DNA of 64,000 nucleotides from Phoronis australis (taxonomy: Eukaryota > Phoronida > Phoronidae), in the NCBI GenBank assembly GCA_002633005.1, contig NMRA01000007.1, positions 1,373,917-1,437,916 on the forward strand. Direction: 5' to 3'. The translations under genes and the position numbers were made by a program. A model generated the notes under the pieces. That model saw nothing but the letters and a program-made list of their open reading frames with translations, was not told where the DNA came from and ran no database searches. This document shows positions 12,401-27,400 of this stretch, piece after piece; the first letter of the stretch is position 1, and each line of letters begins with the position of its first letter.

Positions 12401-15400
12401 TTGAACTGCCGGAGTTAGCGTCAACACAAGTCGGTAAGTGGGTGTACCAAGAAGATAACTGATTATCACAAATGAACGTGAATCCAAGGATAGAGAAATT
12501 CATTTTGACAAATCAATCTCTGACGTAATATATTAATTACAATGTGCAAACGGAACCTTGGTTGGTGTGGATTAGGGCGTCATTATATTTCTTGGCAAAC
12601 GGCCTCAGGGTAAGCAGTTGATAAAATCATACGTCTGCACTTCTGTAATTTGCAAGATAGGGTAAATGAATGAGCCCTGTGGTATATTAGAATGAAATAA
12701 AACAGCCAGACTTGTTAGACATCGGTCTTTTTCGGTATCATTGGAGAACAAAATGAATAAGAAGTACCCCCATGTTTATCATAGTGGCTGGAGATAAAAG
12801 TCAGAGAAAAGAAGTGGCAATGAAAAGAAGCAGAGGGGTTTTTGCATGTAGTTGGTTGTGAATTCAAGATCTTTGTTTAGGCCCAGTTGAAAGTTAAGGC
12901 AGTAGGGTACCTCTTTGTTTTATTTTATTTTAGTATACCAGCCGAGGAGACTTGTATTTGGCTTTATTTTGAATGTACGATTGCGTTTCATCTTTGTAAT
13001 GGCAAATTAATTTTAACTGTTCTCTGTCATACAAAAATACCAAGAATTGTATTATTCGCAGTTTAGTGTGTTGTCTAGTGTAGCATGTAATTTAGTTGGT
13101 GCGCAGTGCCACCTAGTGTAATGTAGCTAATGGCTCTAGCATGACTAACATCAAACTGCGTTACCATCGTACCTTCATTCACTTTCAGTCCAGGTATGTC
13201 TGCTCAGCCTCCGGCACCTTCTGCCCAGAGATGCCAGTCTCCAGCTGTTCATACACTGGTACACCGCTCGTAACCCACCAGGGGGTCTCAATGGCTTGCC
13301 CGAGCTCACCGTCTTCACTCGATGCCTGCTCAGCTTGGCCGGCTACGACATAGGCAAACTACCTTTAACTAGACAGGTAATATAGAGATGCTGTTCTGTA
13401 AGACAACTTGTTCAATGTCACGTATGGTAGTTCTTCACTTATTTAGCTCAGAAAATTTTATTTTATCAAATTTTTCCACAAAAATAAAGATTAAAAATTT
13501 TTAGTTGATCTTTAGCGTACTTTGTAGGTGTCATAAAACAACATTTTTTGAAGTTTCCACTGTTTGTAGCAAAGTAATCAGCCTTTGCAAATGGAAAAAT
13601 TTGATTTTTTGGTAATTAGTTTTGTGCAAAACAAATGGAGAATTGCTGTACATTCACGTACCGCTTGAAATTCATAGCATTTGATGGCATAATACTTCAG
13701 TGATAAACATGGCATTTTTGAAAGTTATGTGAGGGCTGTTCCAGCAAAATCTGTATGGGAGGGGGGAAGGCACTTTTATTTCGTACCCACCACCCATATT
13801 TTTCATTTATTTCTCCAACACATGACACATAATTTTTTAATTATTTTTGATAGGTTAAAATATAAAATCCAACACTTGCAAGAAAATTGCCTCCAGGAGG
13901 ACCTGTTAAGAACTTAGATGATTGACAGACAAGAACTAGTTGTCTTGTTTAATATTGTCAAAAACTAAAGTAGCCTGTGAGCAATACTTGTGGCAGCCAC
14001 CAGGTGTCTCTGTTCACCATGTGTCTATAATTTCAATGAACATTTTTTCAATTATAAGGATCTATGAATCTCAAACTGTCTACACGAACTCTTTTATACT
14101 TCTATGTCAAGTGAATATTGGAACTTGTTTATCTTACTCCTTGTACTTTTTATTTAAAAATCATCAATTTTCTTATATGTGTTAGCACCAGTTTAGTGTT
14201 GCATAACTTTTCAATTCAATAGGAATGCAGACAAACAGTTGGCTCAAATCAAGTTGCCCATGACTTGATTAATGGCTTAGTGAACATATTGCACTCTGTT
14301 CACTGGCAACATGGGCTTTTTTGTATTGGGATAAGTTAGGATATGTGCCAATTGCATTTTTTGAGTTTTGAGGCCTGAAGTAACCAAACTGTCAACATTA
14401 ACAGGTAAAAAAATACCACCCGTTTTTAATGCATCACTTTATTACACCCATAATTTGAATTTTTTTCTAAAGACCACCACCCATGAATTTTTATTTATGC
14501 TGCCGTCCCCCCACCTCCCACACGGATTTTACTGGAACAGCCCTGATCTTTTCTGGTTATTCTCTCTTGTAGTTCATCAATTGTTTTTAAGAGTCTTTGC
14601 TTTTTTTGGATTATGGTTAATAGATGGTCAGTTTTTACAACCTCTTCATCCTAGACAATGTTCTTTTGTACCTGGCGTGTTTCAATAATGACAGAAAGTT
14701 TATCAAGAGTAATTGCTAACATTCTTGAAAGAAATTAGAGATTGCCGAGTTGTATCATTCTAGTGTAAGTGATCAGAAGTGATTTTAGCAATTGGTAAGC
14801 CATTGATTTCATTTATTTTTCTAACCTTTTTAATCACCGCTGTTATTTGAAGCTTATAGGCCATATGCAACTGGTTCTGTGATAAGTTAGTAACTGGCCA
14901 AGAAAACGCTTCACAATTTGGGTGATACTTGTCACAGTGTAGACGCATACGTGTTGTAGACTGAGTTAGACAGCTCCTTATCACCTGTGGTTGTCACCAA
15001 GAAAGCCAAACCCCTTGACGAAGGCTCCACAGAAGACTGGCTCTACCTACTTTCCTCCACTCACCATTGCCAGTCTAGCGAGCGTGAGTCACACTTACTA
15101 GGACTCAGCTCATCCCCTACGGTGGGGCGGGCAATGTGTGGGTGGGTCCCTCCTGTGGACACAAAGGCGATTCTGTTTAACCACTTACCGACTCTCCTGT
15201 TGGCTTTGCATTTAACGTATGAGGTAAATTGTGGGTTTGGTTTATTTAAACTACTAAGAGACCAGCGTCAATTGAGTTTACAGTGTAAGGTTTAAGGTGA
15301 AAACCAGTGCTTTTCTGTCAAAAATAAACTTTTGATTTAGACAGTGATGAAATTGGCCTCTATTTTGTTACTTACCCATATACGGACATGTTACATGAAA

Positions 15401-18400
15401 CTTTGTTTCTGGATGTTCAGTTTAATGTAGAAGTTTTGTGAAAACAGACCTCGCTCTTAGGACTGCATTCTAGAATGTAACAAAATATAAAATGCATGTC
15501 TGTTTATCAAGTGTGGTCTAACCGACAGGAGTTAAAGTTGGACACACTGGCACACGACCAACTGAAGTCTCTGGCGCCCTTGTTACTTCAGTTGTCACGG
15601 GACTTGGGGTATTCGTCCTATATGGATTATTACTGTCGAGACTGGCCCTGTCTGTTCACTCAGGAGCTGGGACCATCTTCCATTTCACGAGGTNATGTCA
15701 CGTATGGTAGTTCTTCACTTATTTAGCTTAGAAAATTTTATTTTATCAAATTTTTCCACAAAAATAAAGATTAAAAAATTTTAGTTGATCTTTAGGGTAC
15801 TTTGTAGGTGTCATAAAACAACATTTTTTAAAGTTTCCACTGTTTGTAGCAAAGTAATCAGCCTTTGCAAATGGAAAAATTTGATTTTTTGGTAATTTTG
15901 TGCAAAACAAATTGCTGTAAGTTCACGTATTACTTGAAATTCATAGCATTTGATGGCACAATACTTCAGTGGTAAACATGAAGGTTTTGAAAGTTATGTG
16001 ATCTTTTCTGGTTATTCTCTCTCGTAGTTCATCAATTGTTTTTAAGAGTTTGCTTTTTTTGGATTATGGTTAATAGATGGTCAGTTTTTACGACATCCTC
16101 ATCCTAGGCAATGTTCTTTTGTACGTGGCGTGTTTCAATAATGACAGAAAGTTTATCAATAGTAATTGTTAACATTCTTAAAAGAAATTAAAGATTGCCG
16201 AGTTGTGTCATTCTAGTGTGAGTGATCAGAAGTGATTTTAGCGATTGATAACCCATTGATTTCATTTGTTTTTCCAACTTTCTTTATTCACAGCTGTTAT
16301 TTGAAGCTTATAGGCCATATGCAACTGGTTTTGTGATAAGTTAGTAACTGACCCAGAAAACGCTTCACAATTTGGGTGATACTTGTCACAGTGTAGACGC
16401 TTACGTGTTGTAGACTGAGTTAGACAGCTCCTTATCACCTGTGGTTGTCACCAAGAAAGCCAAACCCCTTGACGAAGGCTCCACAGAAGACTGGCTCTAC
16501 CTACTTTCCTCCACTCACCATTGCCAGTCTAGCGAGCGTGAGTCACACTTACTAGGACTCAGCTCATCCCCTACGGTGGCGCGGGCAATGTGTGGGTCGG
16601 TCCCTCCTGTGGACACAAAGGCGATTCTGTTTAACCACTTACCGACTCTCCTGTTGGCTTTGCATTTAACGTATGAGGTAAATTGTGGGTTTGGTTTATT
16701 TAAACTACTAAGAGACCAGCGTCAGTTGAGTTTACAGTGTAAGGTTTAAGCTGAAAACCTGCTTTTCTGTCAAAAATAAACTTTTGATTTAGACAGTGAT
16801 GAAATTGGCCTCTATTTCGTTACTTACTCATATACGGACATGTTACATGAAACTTTGTTTCTGGATGTTCAGTTTAATGTATGTTTAAGTGAAGGTCATA
16901 GAAGTTTTGTGAAAACAGTCCTCGCTCTTCGTACTGTATGGTAGAATGTAACGAAATATAAAATACATGTCTGTTTATCATGTGTGGTCTAACCGACAGG
17001 AGTTAAAGTTGGACACACTGGCACACGACCAACTGAAGTCTCTGGCGCCCTTGTTACTTCAGTTGTCACGTGACTTGGGGTATTCGTCCTATATGGATTA
17101 TTACTGTCGAGACTGGCCCTGTCTGTTCACTCAGGAGCTGGGACCATCTTCCATTTCACGAGGTTTGTATCAACTGGAAATATGTTGTACACATTTTGAA
17201 TTATATAGTTAAGCATTATCTCCTGCATGATGTTGCAGTTGCTTATATCTTCTTACCACATTTTTTAACAGTGATATCCATTACAGATTGTCCTCTGCAA
17301 CATTGAATACTTCCTCTCGCTCAACATTCGATTTTGAATCCTAATAATCTCTGTGTTTCTGTTCTAGTTTCTCTCTACTGATTGATATTACACTAAATAC
17401 CATATTTGTTCATGTCATGTGACACAGCTTGTAATTGTTAACTTCATGTGGCATTAAGCCTGTGTTGTCTCTTAGTTTTACATGAAGAGGAAGAAAAAGA
17501 GTATTCACCATGTTCCAACACGCAATACTTTGCATCCAAGCAAACCAAAGGATTTATCATTAAAGCCCATGAGAACTTATTATATTTGTCTGTGATCATA
17601 TAAACTGAGTTTGATTTTCATAGTTATGTGAGTTTGAGCATGTTACCTCGGTTACGGATGTCATGTTCCAGATATGTGCAGTGCCATGCATTCCAATCCG
17701 TTGCTGTCGGAGACTCCTCCCAGTATTGTCCTTTGGCTGTCCACACTGTTGAAGGGAGAGCATGTGGAATTGTTTCCTTATATACCTCCCGTTAACCAAA
17801 GGATAAAACGGGTAGTCGCTGTAAGTTCATTGAATTTCCTTTACATATGGGGTTTGATTTTCAAACATTTTTTTGTTCCTTGGCCTGTCAACGTGATATT
17901 GTTGGCCAGGAAAGTGGGTTTTCTGTGATCAGCCTCAGCGTGAAATCGAAATCACAACCTCAAGGGTTGCAGATCAGCGCTTTGTTGGTGGAGCCAAACC
18001 TCGCTTTATAAATGACAGAGCATTTTAAGTATATTTCCACAACTGGTGGAGCTAAACCTCACTTGATAACTGACGGAGCATTTTAAGCATATTGCCGTCA
18101 CTGGTGGAGTCACCACCATTGATTTCAGTGAGTGGCTGGTAGACAATTACAAAAACCACGGATTATGTTGTTTTATAGCTCTGGTCAAAGTTCATAATTT
18201 CAGGAAGTCTTCTCATAAGACAACAATCCCAAAAATGCATTTTCGACCATAACACCGATCACACCCCTCAAATTTAAGAAGAATGTAAACGTTTTCAATT
18301 AAACACAGTTAAAGCCACAAAACACTTCTTCATCTGAATTTAAAAGGCTACTAAACCCTGTTTTAATGATTTCATTCCAATCCTCGTTCTGTCACCTACT

Positions 18401-21400
18401 CATGAATCAGTGGCGCCAATCTTAAAAGGTAAAAGCAGGAATCCTCTAAAAACTTATACACCCTATGTCACAGATTGGGTATTATGATTCTTGGTGGGTG
18501 ATCTTTCCCACAGTTGCCGTGTAATTTTCTAAAGGCGTAGGTCACGCTTGCCCATTTAGAAGACTTCAGAACGAGTTTTCAAGTTTTCCTCCAATCTTTT
18601 AAGGATTGTCGAGAGTTACAAAGTATTATTTTGTTTCAGGAAATTGGATGGGAGAGTTGTTTTTAATATCTGTTAATTAGCCGAAAGAGGGTTTGGTATC
18701 CATCTAAATGTTAGGAATATTTCCTAGCCATATATATTTGATACTTCTAGCTGTACACATTACTCACTACTGACCTTTCTACTGACCCCTCGATGGACAA
18801 GTACTTGAAGAGGATTGGTGGCCCATCAACAAGGTCCTCTACAAATGAATTGTCCAAACTGTCCATGAACATTACACTGCGTGACTGCACTAACTCTACG
18901 GATGAGAGTCTAGTCATTTGTATGAACGAATTAGGTAAGTAGAGTGGATTTTTCAGTCAGTGGTAATCGTATATTTTGCAAGGACACCTGAATATTAATA
19001 TCTGAACTTTATGTAAGTTTGATATTTTCTTTTCCGCTCTTGTATCAACTTGAAATGAGCGTCATTGATTTTTTATAATGTTGCAATGAGCATCTTCAGG
19101 TTAGTGAGCTTGAAGTCATGTGTGCACTCACTGAATGTTGCGTCTGTTGCGCCGTTGTCACAGAAATGCACTCCATCTACACTCTGATGATAGGATAATA
19201 GTAATTAATAATAATAATGGTAATCATTATCATTATAATATTTTTTGTAAATTTTATAATAATAATAATAATAACAATATAATTATAAATATAATCATTT
19301 TGTTATTATAATTATTATCGTTATTATTGGTGGTTATTATTATAATAATAACATTACTAATAGTAACAATGATGATGATAATAATAATAATAATAATAAT
19401 AGTAATACTGTTACTCTTACTATTAAGGGATGACCATCCAAGATGTGGACAGCCTACCATTTGGTGTCAGTCTTCCCTTGAGAGAGGCCATCTTCAATTG
19501 CAGAAAGACTCCACCTGCAGACTGGCCAGAACAATTGTATCTCCTAATAGGTGAGTGCTATATAGGTGAACAATTCATATCTTTATTTACATGTGTATTT
19601 TTGCCTTTTTGATGTTTGAAAGTGTCATTGCACACACAACTTATGTGACTAATATGCTGGTGCGCTTGTGGGTGTGATTGGTCAATTGTATTTTGTTTTG
19701 TTTAGTTTTGTTTTTGGGTTAGTCGGACCAAGTAATTCATGTTCTGAAATAATGCCATGAGTCAGCATTTGTTATCAACAGTTGTGTTGTGTGTAAGGTG
19801 GATCTCATGGGCTTGTATATTTGGTATGTATTATCTGTGTTTGAAATTTGAGCCGCCAAATGTGTGCAAGGTCTTGCTTTAGTTTTCAGTCTTTTTCAGA
19901 ACCATATCTTTGCTCTATGTGATTCCAGTAACTTCAACTACACACTTGAGTTGCTGGCTATGATTGAATAATTTGACAAAATCACATTATCTTGAAAATT
20001 TGTCCAAATTTGCTGTTTGTTAACGTGTTGTATTTAAGTTTGGTTTTTAAGGTCGCGAAGATCTGTCAAAGCAAGCTCACACAAAGGGTGAAAAGCTGTC
20101 AGTGCCGCCTGGGTCGCACCCATCTGCTAAATCCAAGAAAGAGGATGAAGCTGATGGAATGGACCATTTAGATAAAGAGGTGTGTCCATGTAACACTAGC
20201 TATGTATGGTAGCTTGGGGCTCAGTGGGAAATGTATCACATTATTATTGGTAAAGGCAATCAATTTTAAACTGCTTAGTATTAAACCAACCTGTATGGGA
20301 CTACCCTCCTTGTAAATATTACATGAATAAATGAATAAATAAATAAATAAATATATATCAAGCTGCATCAGAATGGTTTAAATTTGTCTGACCTATATGT
20401 ACGATAATTCTCCACTAATTTCGCACAAAAATAATCGGCAAAATTGTCTTTTGTTTCATTTTCAAAGGCTGTTGTTTTTGCTAGAAGTTGTGGAAACCTC
20501 ACCAAATATTGTTTTACGACATCTACACAGTACAACCTATTGCAGTAACAGATTAAAATTTTCTTAATCTTTATTTTTAAAGAGAATTTTGACAAAATAA
20601 AATTTCACTCGTCAGCCACATTGTATGCTAAATAATCGAAGAGTTACTGTATATAACTGACAATCTTCTAGATGGGTGACATGAAACACTGTTCATAACT
20701 TCTCTGTGGATATGATTATGGATATTTACAGGGCTTGAAATTTTCCGCTTTTAAGAGGATTTCCTCTTTTTTGTTTCAATTTCTTTTATTCGATTTCCAG
20801 ATTCCTCTTTTTATGACATTATTTTGGCTTTATTCGTGCAAAAACATTTCTTGTATTAAATTATACAACACAAAAAATATTTCTGTCACATAACCCTATT
20901 TATTTGTAAACAATGCATCACCTGGAAAATTTTCCTCTTTTTTGTCATTGGTCATTCCAAGTCCTGTATTTAGTATCACACTTTTGATTTCATTTCAGTT
21001 TGCTTTTATCACTTCCTTTTTTCTTTGCCACGAGAGACTCGGACTCAACGTTTGGTTGAAATTTAGATCACCTGTGACTGAATTGGAGCGGTCAAATGTA
21101 TGATGGGTTGGCTAGCTCTATGTATTTTTGCCTTGCAAGTGCTCAGCAGTTTTTTTGAATATAGAATATGAAGTCCTATCCTAAGGAGGATTTGAGATTG
21201 ATTTTTATGAAAAACATCCTTGTTATGATTTAGTTTTTTTGAACAGCTTAACAGGACAGTTTTAAAAATAAAAGTGCAGTATAGAAATTGACTCATTTCA
21301 ATATTATTATCATTATGAGCTGTTTTGGAAAAACATGGGTTCTGAAATACTTAATCACTTTTTAGTTGGAAAACTAATCTGCTATAAAACAACATTATTC

Positions 21401-24400
21401 CACATTTAACACGTAACTGTTGAGCAGGCAAGCCTCTACTGAAAGCTTGTTTCATTTCACGTCATGCAATGAGTTGTGATGGCTGGCGTATCAGCTGAAA
21501 ATCCACCATGTTCTGCATTTCACCGTTACCTACTACTGTTTTACCATGACAGGTGCTTCGCCTGCGATTCAGCGATGATCTGAGAATTCAAGAAGTCCGA
21601 CGTTTACTTCAGTCATCCAAACCTGTTCGCATTGCTCTAACTCAACAGCCTGAAGTGAGGTGTGTATCATCTGCCTGGTCTTGTGCACTTTAAAGCCGTG
21701 CACAGTGAGAAGGTCACAGCCAAAATTCAGGGAATGGAAGCCTAAATTTAGTCAAGTTTTCTGCATGGTATCTAGACACTAATGAACTCTACCCAGTCCA
21801 TTGTGTATTCATCCAAATCTGGGAAGAATGCTTAATTTCCATATTAAACTCCTCTTATTATTCACCGGTGGGTTTTAATAGATTTTAAGTATGCCACTGC
21901 ACATGGGTTTTATTTTACAATAACCGAGTATTATTCATCAAGTATTCAAAATGAAGTTCAATATTTCAATGGTTGTAAATTTTCATTGATACATTCTTCT
22001 TATCACATGACTGGCTAAAAGTATATTTTTTGTTTTAATAACATAGGCACAATGCTGAATTGCTGAGCAAGGAAATACACTAGTATCTGTTTATGTACAT
22101 AACAGATCTCTTAAAATATCTGTCGACAACATGCTTAAAAATCTTGTTGTTTTCGTATGAATTTTTTTGTTGGTAAAGCTTTTAATCAACAGGTAAGGGA
22201 TTTGTTGGTTGTCGTTTGAAAGTAAGTAGGATTTGCAAAGCTTTGTGGCGTTGACTTTGTTGGTCAATACTGAAGCCTTGGAACAGTGACCCCATCTCAA
22301 AACACTTGTTTGAAATCATGTTACATTGATTGAAGTCATTCTCTTTGGACTCTACGTTTCAAGAAAAAATGCTCTTGAGTATCACTTTAAACATCACTTT
22401 GTTCTCAAGTTGAATAGGAAATATACAGTGGATTCCAAGTTGAAGTCTTTATTGTAGTTGAAGTTTTAGGGGACCTTCATAAAGCTATTGCTTTGTTTTA
22501 GCGACCACGACTTCATCGAGGAACAAAAGCGGCACTTGTATGCAACCTGTATACGCACCATGGCGCTGCCTGTTGGCCGCGGCATGTTCACCCTCTGTAC
22601 CTATCATCCCATCGCCACGGAAACGCTTCCTATACCAAAGCTAGTCCTCACAGGTCGTGCTCCACCAAGGTAGGTAAGGTTTTAAATAACTGCTAAAACG
22701 GTGTTAGAGGCGTCACTTATTTGGTTTTTGATCTGTAGTGAAGGGAAAATCATCACGGCATTGTTAGAGCTAACACAAGCTGAGTATTGCACTGTGTTGT
22801 ACATTTTGACAAAAACATGCATAAATGTGCAGTAACCATTTACCTCTAATAATAAGCATATTGATGCATAACTGGGGAGTCATTGACTGTCCCTTCTGTA
22901 CAGTACAAGACAAATGTAATGAAGACAAAATAACATCTTGTTATGATGTCTAATTCTGTTAACAGCAAAAATGAATGGTAATAACTATTAGGGCAGCAAA
23001 ATTCCAATTACTAAATGGTTCAGCCACCTTACTAATTTCCCCTTCATTCTCGGTCATAAGGGAAGACTACTCTGATAATGAATTCGACTTGCACCCAGCC
23101 TTCCTGACAGGGAATTCCGTGTCATTTTGTCTGAATACTTTTGGCTTGTACTGTATGTTGTGAATGATATTCTGAAAACCGCTCGTAACTCGCCAGATAA
23201 TTCAATAATTTACATTTTGATTGACAGTAATTACTGGTGTCACTGTTCTTTTAGATCAAATTTTTGACTTGGATACTGATTCCTTATAAAATTGACAATC
23301 GTGGCAGTTTGGAGAACAAAATTAAAACTTTGTATCTGCGCATACATGCAACCCTGACATTTCCATGAAAAAACAACTTACATCTTGAGAGGAAAACGGG
23401 AATCTAGCAGCCAGAAGCTACATGTGAAGCAAAAGTGACAAGTAATCAAAAATAACTAGAGTCCCTACAGCTGTTAGTTTCTCCCCCCTGTATTAAACTA
23501 TCGAATATTACAAATGCAAGGACGTTCAGACAAATCCATTTACTAGAAAGACTGCGTCCATTATTTATCAAAAAGAACTGTTAGTATCAACAAAGCTTAT
23601 ATTGTCACTTTGATCTCGGTGATGTAGTCTAAACACAAAGAATATGTAATGAAATATTTAGAAACGCTAAGACTAAGCTAAGACTGAGCTAAGACTGAGA
23701 CTCGGGCGTAATGAAGTTTCCACATACTATGCTACCAATATCTTGTTTACCCAGGAACACAACTATTGACCTGACCCATTTTGAGAAGCCAGCCAACATG
23801 GAGATGTGGCCATCCTTCCATAACGGAGTGGCAGCAGGGCTTAGGATAGCCAACTCCTCTCAGGTCAGATCAGGAGTGTTTCAAAACTGATCTTTTGTTA
23901 CATTGATTCTCCTTTTAGTCAAATATTTGTACATTTTAATCTTTGAGTAATTCTGAGCATTCCCAAGGACCAGATATCTATAAGACTTGATGTTTACTTT
24001 CATCAGCTGTGCTTCCCTTCCAATGCTAAAATGTGGAATTGAAAGTGGACTTTCCTTTCCACAGCAGCATTGGTTTCAACACTCAGCCCTGTGCATGGTC
24101 GTTGTGTTTGTGCAGTTTTGCGAAAATATATCTGCCCCTTGTATTGGGTTTCCACAACAGCATACAGTGATGTTGGAGTACTTGGCAATACCTGCTGTAC
24201 GGGGAAAAATGCAACTCACATGTGAAGCAGAAGTCAATCAGGATTCTTTGTGTGACTTTGTGGTCCTGTGTTCAACTTATATTATATCTTCATTCAGGTT
24301 AACTCCACGTGGATTACTTACAACAAGCCTAAAACCACTGAGCTAAGTTTCGAGCACGCTGGCTTCCTCATGGCTCTTGGTCTCAACGGTCACCTGGCGA

Positions 24401-27400
24401 GTTTGGCCACCATGAATGTGCATGACTACCTGTGTAAGGGGCACGAGCTGACCAGTGTTGGCCTCCTGCTTGGCATCAGTGCAGCCAAGTGAGTCACCAC
24501 TGTCTTTGAAATGACAATGTCAAGTGAAGCTAGAATTCTTACATGTTTCTTCATGGAAACCATGGGCGGAGTGACGATGTTTAAATAGTGATTTATCCAA
24601 ACTCTAATAAGTTTAATATGTTTTTAGTAAATAGTATTTTTTTGAATATCAATACTGGCTAGTCATTGCTGATGTTTCATGTGCAAAATGATATGTTTGA
24701 ATTGTAAACTAATTAAAACTTGTTTTATACGACATTCATTTATTTTTGTTGACAACAAAGAAGATACTTCAGTAAGTCTATGTGACATAACGCTGTATAC
24801 TGCTCCAGAAACAAATTTAGAATTTTTAAATGGCGCCGGTTCTTAATTTATATGTTTACAATGTGGAAGGAGTTTGCTGATTGTTTTGCCTTCTAATGTT
24901 TACACACAAATTGTTGACAATTGTTGGCGATGAACTTACACTCACTTGCACCATTTGTTTGATGTAGGCGTGGCACCATGGACCTGTCCACAGTCCGTCT
25001 CCTCAGTATACACATCCCCGCCCTGCTGCCACCCTGCTCCACAGAGCTGGACGTGCCCCACAATGTTCAGGTGGCCGCCATCATGGGCATAGGGCTCGTC
25101 TACCAGGGCACCGCCCACAGACACGTCGCCGAGGTCCTGTTGTCAGAGATTGGCCGACAACCTGGACCTGACATGGACAACTGTATTGACAGGGAGTCTT
25201 ACTCACTGGCAGCTGGACTGGCTCTGGGTTTAGTTATGTTAGGGGTGAGTATTGTTCTTCTCTGTTTGTGAGAAGGCTACATGATGGATACCAGTGTCCT
25301 TGTAGTGATGTTTAGTGTCTGCCCTTCACTTGCAAGTGTTGGGGCTCTGTGGATACACCTTAATTTTTGGGGTCCATGAAACTAATCCAGAAACCATACT
25401 AGCACAGAACAACACACAAATTGTATTGCTTTGGAAAATAAGGCAAATCTGGTGGTACTATAATCACTGGAAAATACCGGAGGATGCCCAGGAAATGAAA
25501 CTTGTTTTTTATTTCTTTAGTTCTATTTCTTACGTCTTAGTGACGCATCCATTGACTCTATTTGTTTCTTCATTTGATTATTGCATGAAATCAGACACAG
25601 ACACAGCCTTGGGCAAACACTGAATATTTGTGAAATTACGATTGATAAGAATGACAATATGCAGTCATTGTTTTTGTAAAGCAACAGAAATTGTGTCAAT
25701 CAACAGATATTTGAGAGTGATAATTTCCCATTTTCGTTTAGACAGTGTAGTTGTGGGTGGTTGATCATAATTTGCCTTTCACAATTTACAGTAACTCTCC
25801 ACAAAAAGAATTGTCAAAGTTGTAATTTTTCATTTTTCAAAGACTGATTACTTTACTGCAAATAATGAAAAAATTATCAAAAGTTTTTTTATGACGTCTA
25901 TAGAGTAAAAACCATGCCAGTAATAGACTAAAAAATTCTTAACCTTTTTGTGGAAAAAAATTGACAAACTAGAATTTCGCATGTTGGCCATATTGTGTGC
26001 TAAACATATGGAGAATTACCATGATAGGTTCCATTCTTGCAAACCTTAAGAATTGAATGTAATTTAATTCCTTAATTCAAGTCATGAAAAATACTTGTAA
26101 TATGTAATCATTTGAGATGTCAAAAACTTGTATTGCAGATCAGTTCGTTTTAATTTCATTTTTTGTAGCAACAAAATATTGATTACATTTCATTCTCAAC
26201 ATGTTTATTTCATTGAATGAAAAGGAATTTTATCTTGTTCTGCAGACAGTTATGTGAATATCATGAAGGACATTTATCCACTGACTGTTAAAGCAGATAG
26301 ATTAACACTGAGGTCTTTGAGGCATGTCAGTGAAGAATGACTGTCATGTGCGATTGGCCTCAAACAACTCTTGTTTTCATCAATACCATGGGTTCATAAA
26401 TTGGTAAATAAAACAAGAATGGATCAACTGAAATTTGAAATTTTCGGATGTAGTAACTTCCTTTAACAACAAAAACTGTTTTTGTTGTTAAAGGAAGTTA
26501 TTACATCCGAAAATTTCAAATTTCAGTTGATCCATTCTTGTTGTTTTATTTACCGATTTATATTCTTGAAACAATAGTATCCTTGGGAGGATCTGGATCG
26601 CCTTATTTAGTTTCAGATATATTTTCTACGTTATGGGTTCATAGGTACTCTAGAATTTTGTCTTCAGCTATAACTCTCAACTATGGATGACATCAAGTTT
26701 AATTGTCTTTTAGGTGGTAGTACTTTAAGTACTTGCATCATTAAGTGCCTCAAAAAATACTAGAATTACTTTGCAGTGATTCTAGTTGTTGTCTGATAAG
26801 TATCATTCCACGACAACTGGTTGTAATTTTCAGCGTTTTTATAATGACCTGGTCTTGAGATCTAATGTCCGAAGGCAGACTTGACTCAGACTAAACGTAA
26901 CCAGTCACAATTGCATTATTCAAGTACCAATTTGTAAGTCTACTCAAAGGGTGCCATTCAATTGATTTTAGAGTCAAGTTGAGGCTAAGTTGGTTCTAGT
27001 ATGTATCCAGACTCATTTGGAGAATTGTGCTCATCGACTGAACAAAATCTGTTTCAGCCAAGGTCAAGGTCATGTGTTTTTTGTTTGAAGATCTATACAA
27101 GAGCATGCAAATACTGTTGATACACCGTGAGATTTGCTGAGTGATAAGCAAAAGAAAAATTTTTCATTGTCTTAGGTAGATTTTCTTTTTTTGCAAATGA
27201 GCAACTAACGAAGACTGCCTCGCTGACTCGATTTTCACAGACCAGAACCAATTATGCTTTTTTGGATTCAGATGCCAAGGCCAGGTTTTTCAGTTTCTCA
27301 TCTGCGTGTCAAAGTATCTTAAACATCCACGTCCACATATCAGTAGTGCCATCTAGTGTACTGGCACAGAACTAGCACGAGCCCCATCTGTCTGACAATT

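Larger units (their letters stand above)
13416..17163 (+). other. Tandem duplication around ANAPC1 exons 14-15 joined by a single N (probable haplotype duplication)
   Basis: Copy A runs from about 13416 to 15693 and copy B from 15695 to 17163. They align almost base for base apart from the MITE, small indels and scattered substitutions. The junction is N at 15694. Copy B begins ATGTCACGTATGGTAGTTC, identical to 13417 onward. Confidence 0.85.

Noticed and set aside
14987-16749. A genuine tandem exon duplication in ANAPC1 creating mutually exclusive exons
   Set aside because: The copies include introns, meet at an N, and differ only as alleles would. Mutually exclusive use is formally possible for the pair but would need real tandem copies; haplotype duplication is simpler.
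17930-18000. Another minus-strand tRNA-like word set (GGTTGTGATTTCGATTTCA)
   Set aside because: Only a box B-like word is present, without a convincing box A.
19254-19460. Ile/Asn-rich open frames on both strands
   Set aside because: Translation of AT trinucleotide repeats; the same applies to 50,621-50,827.
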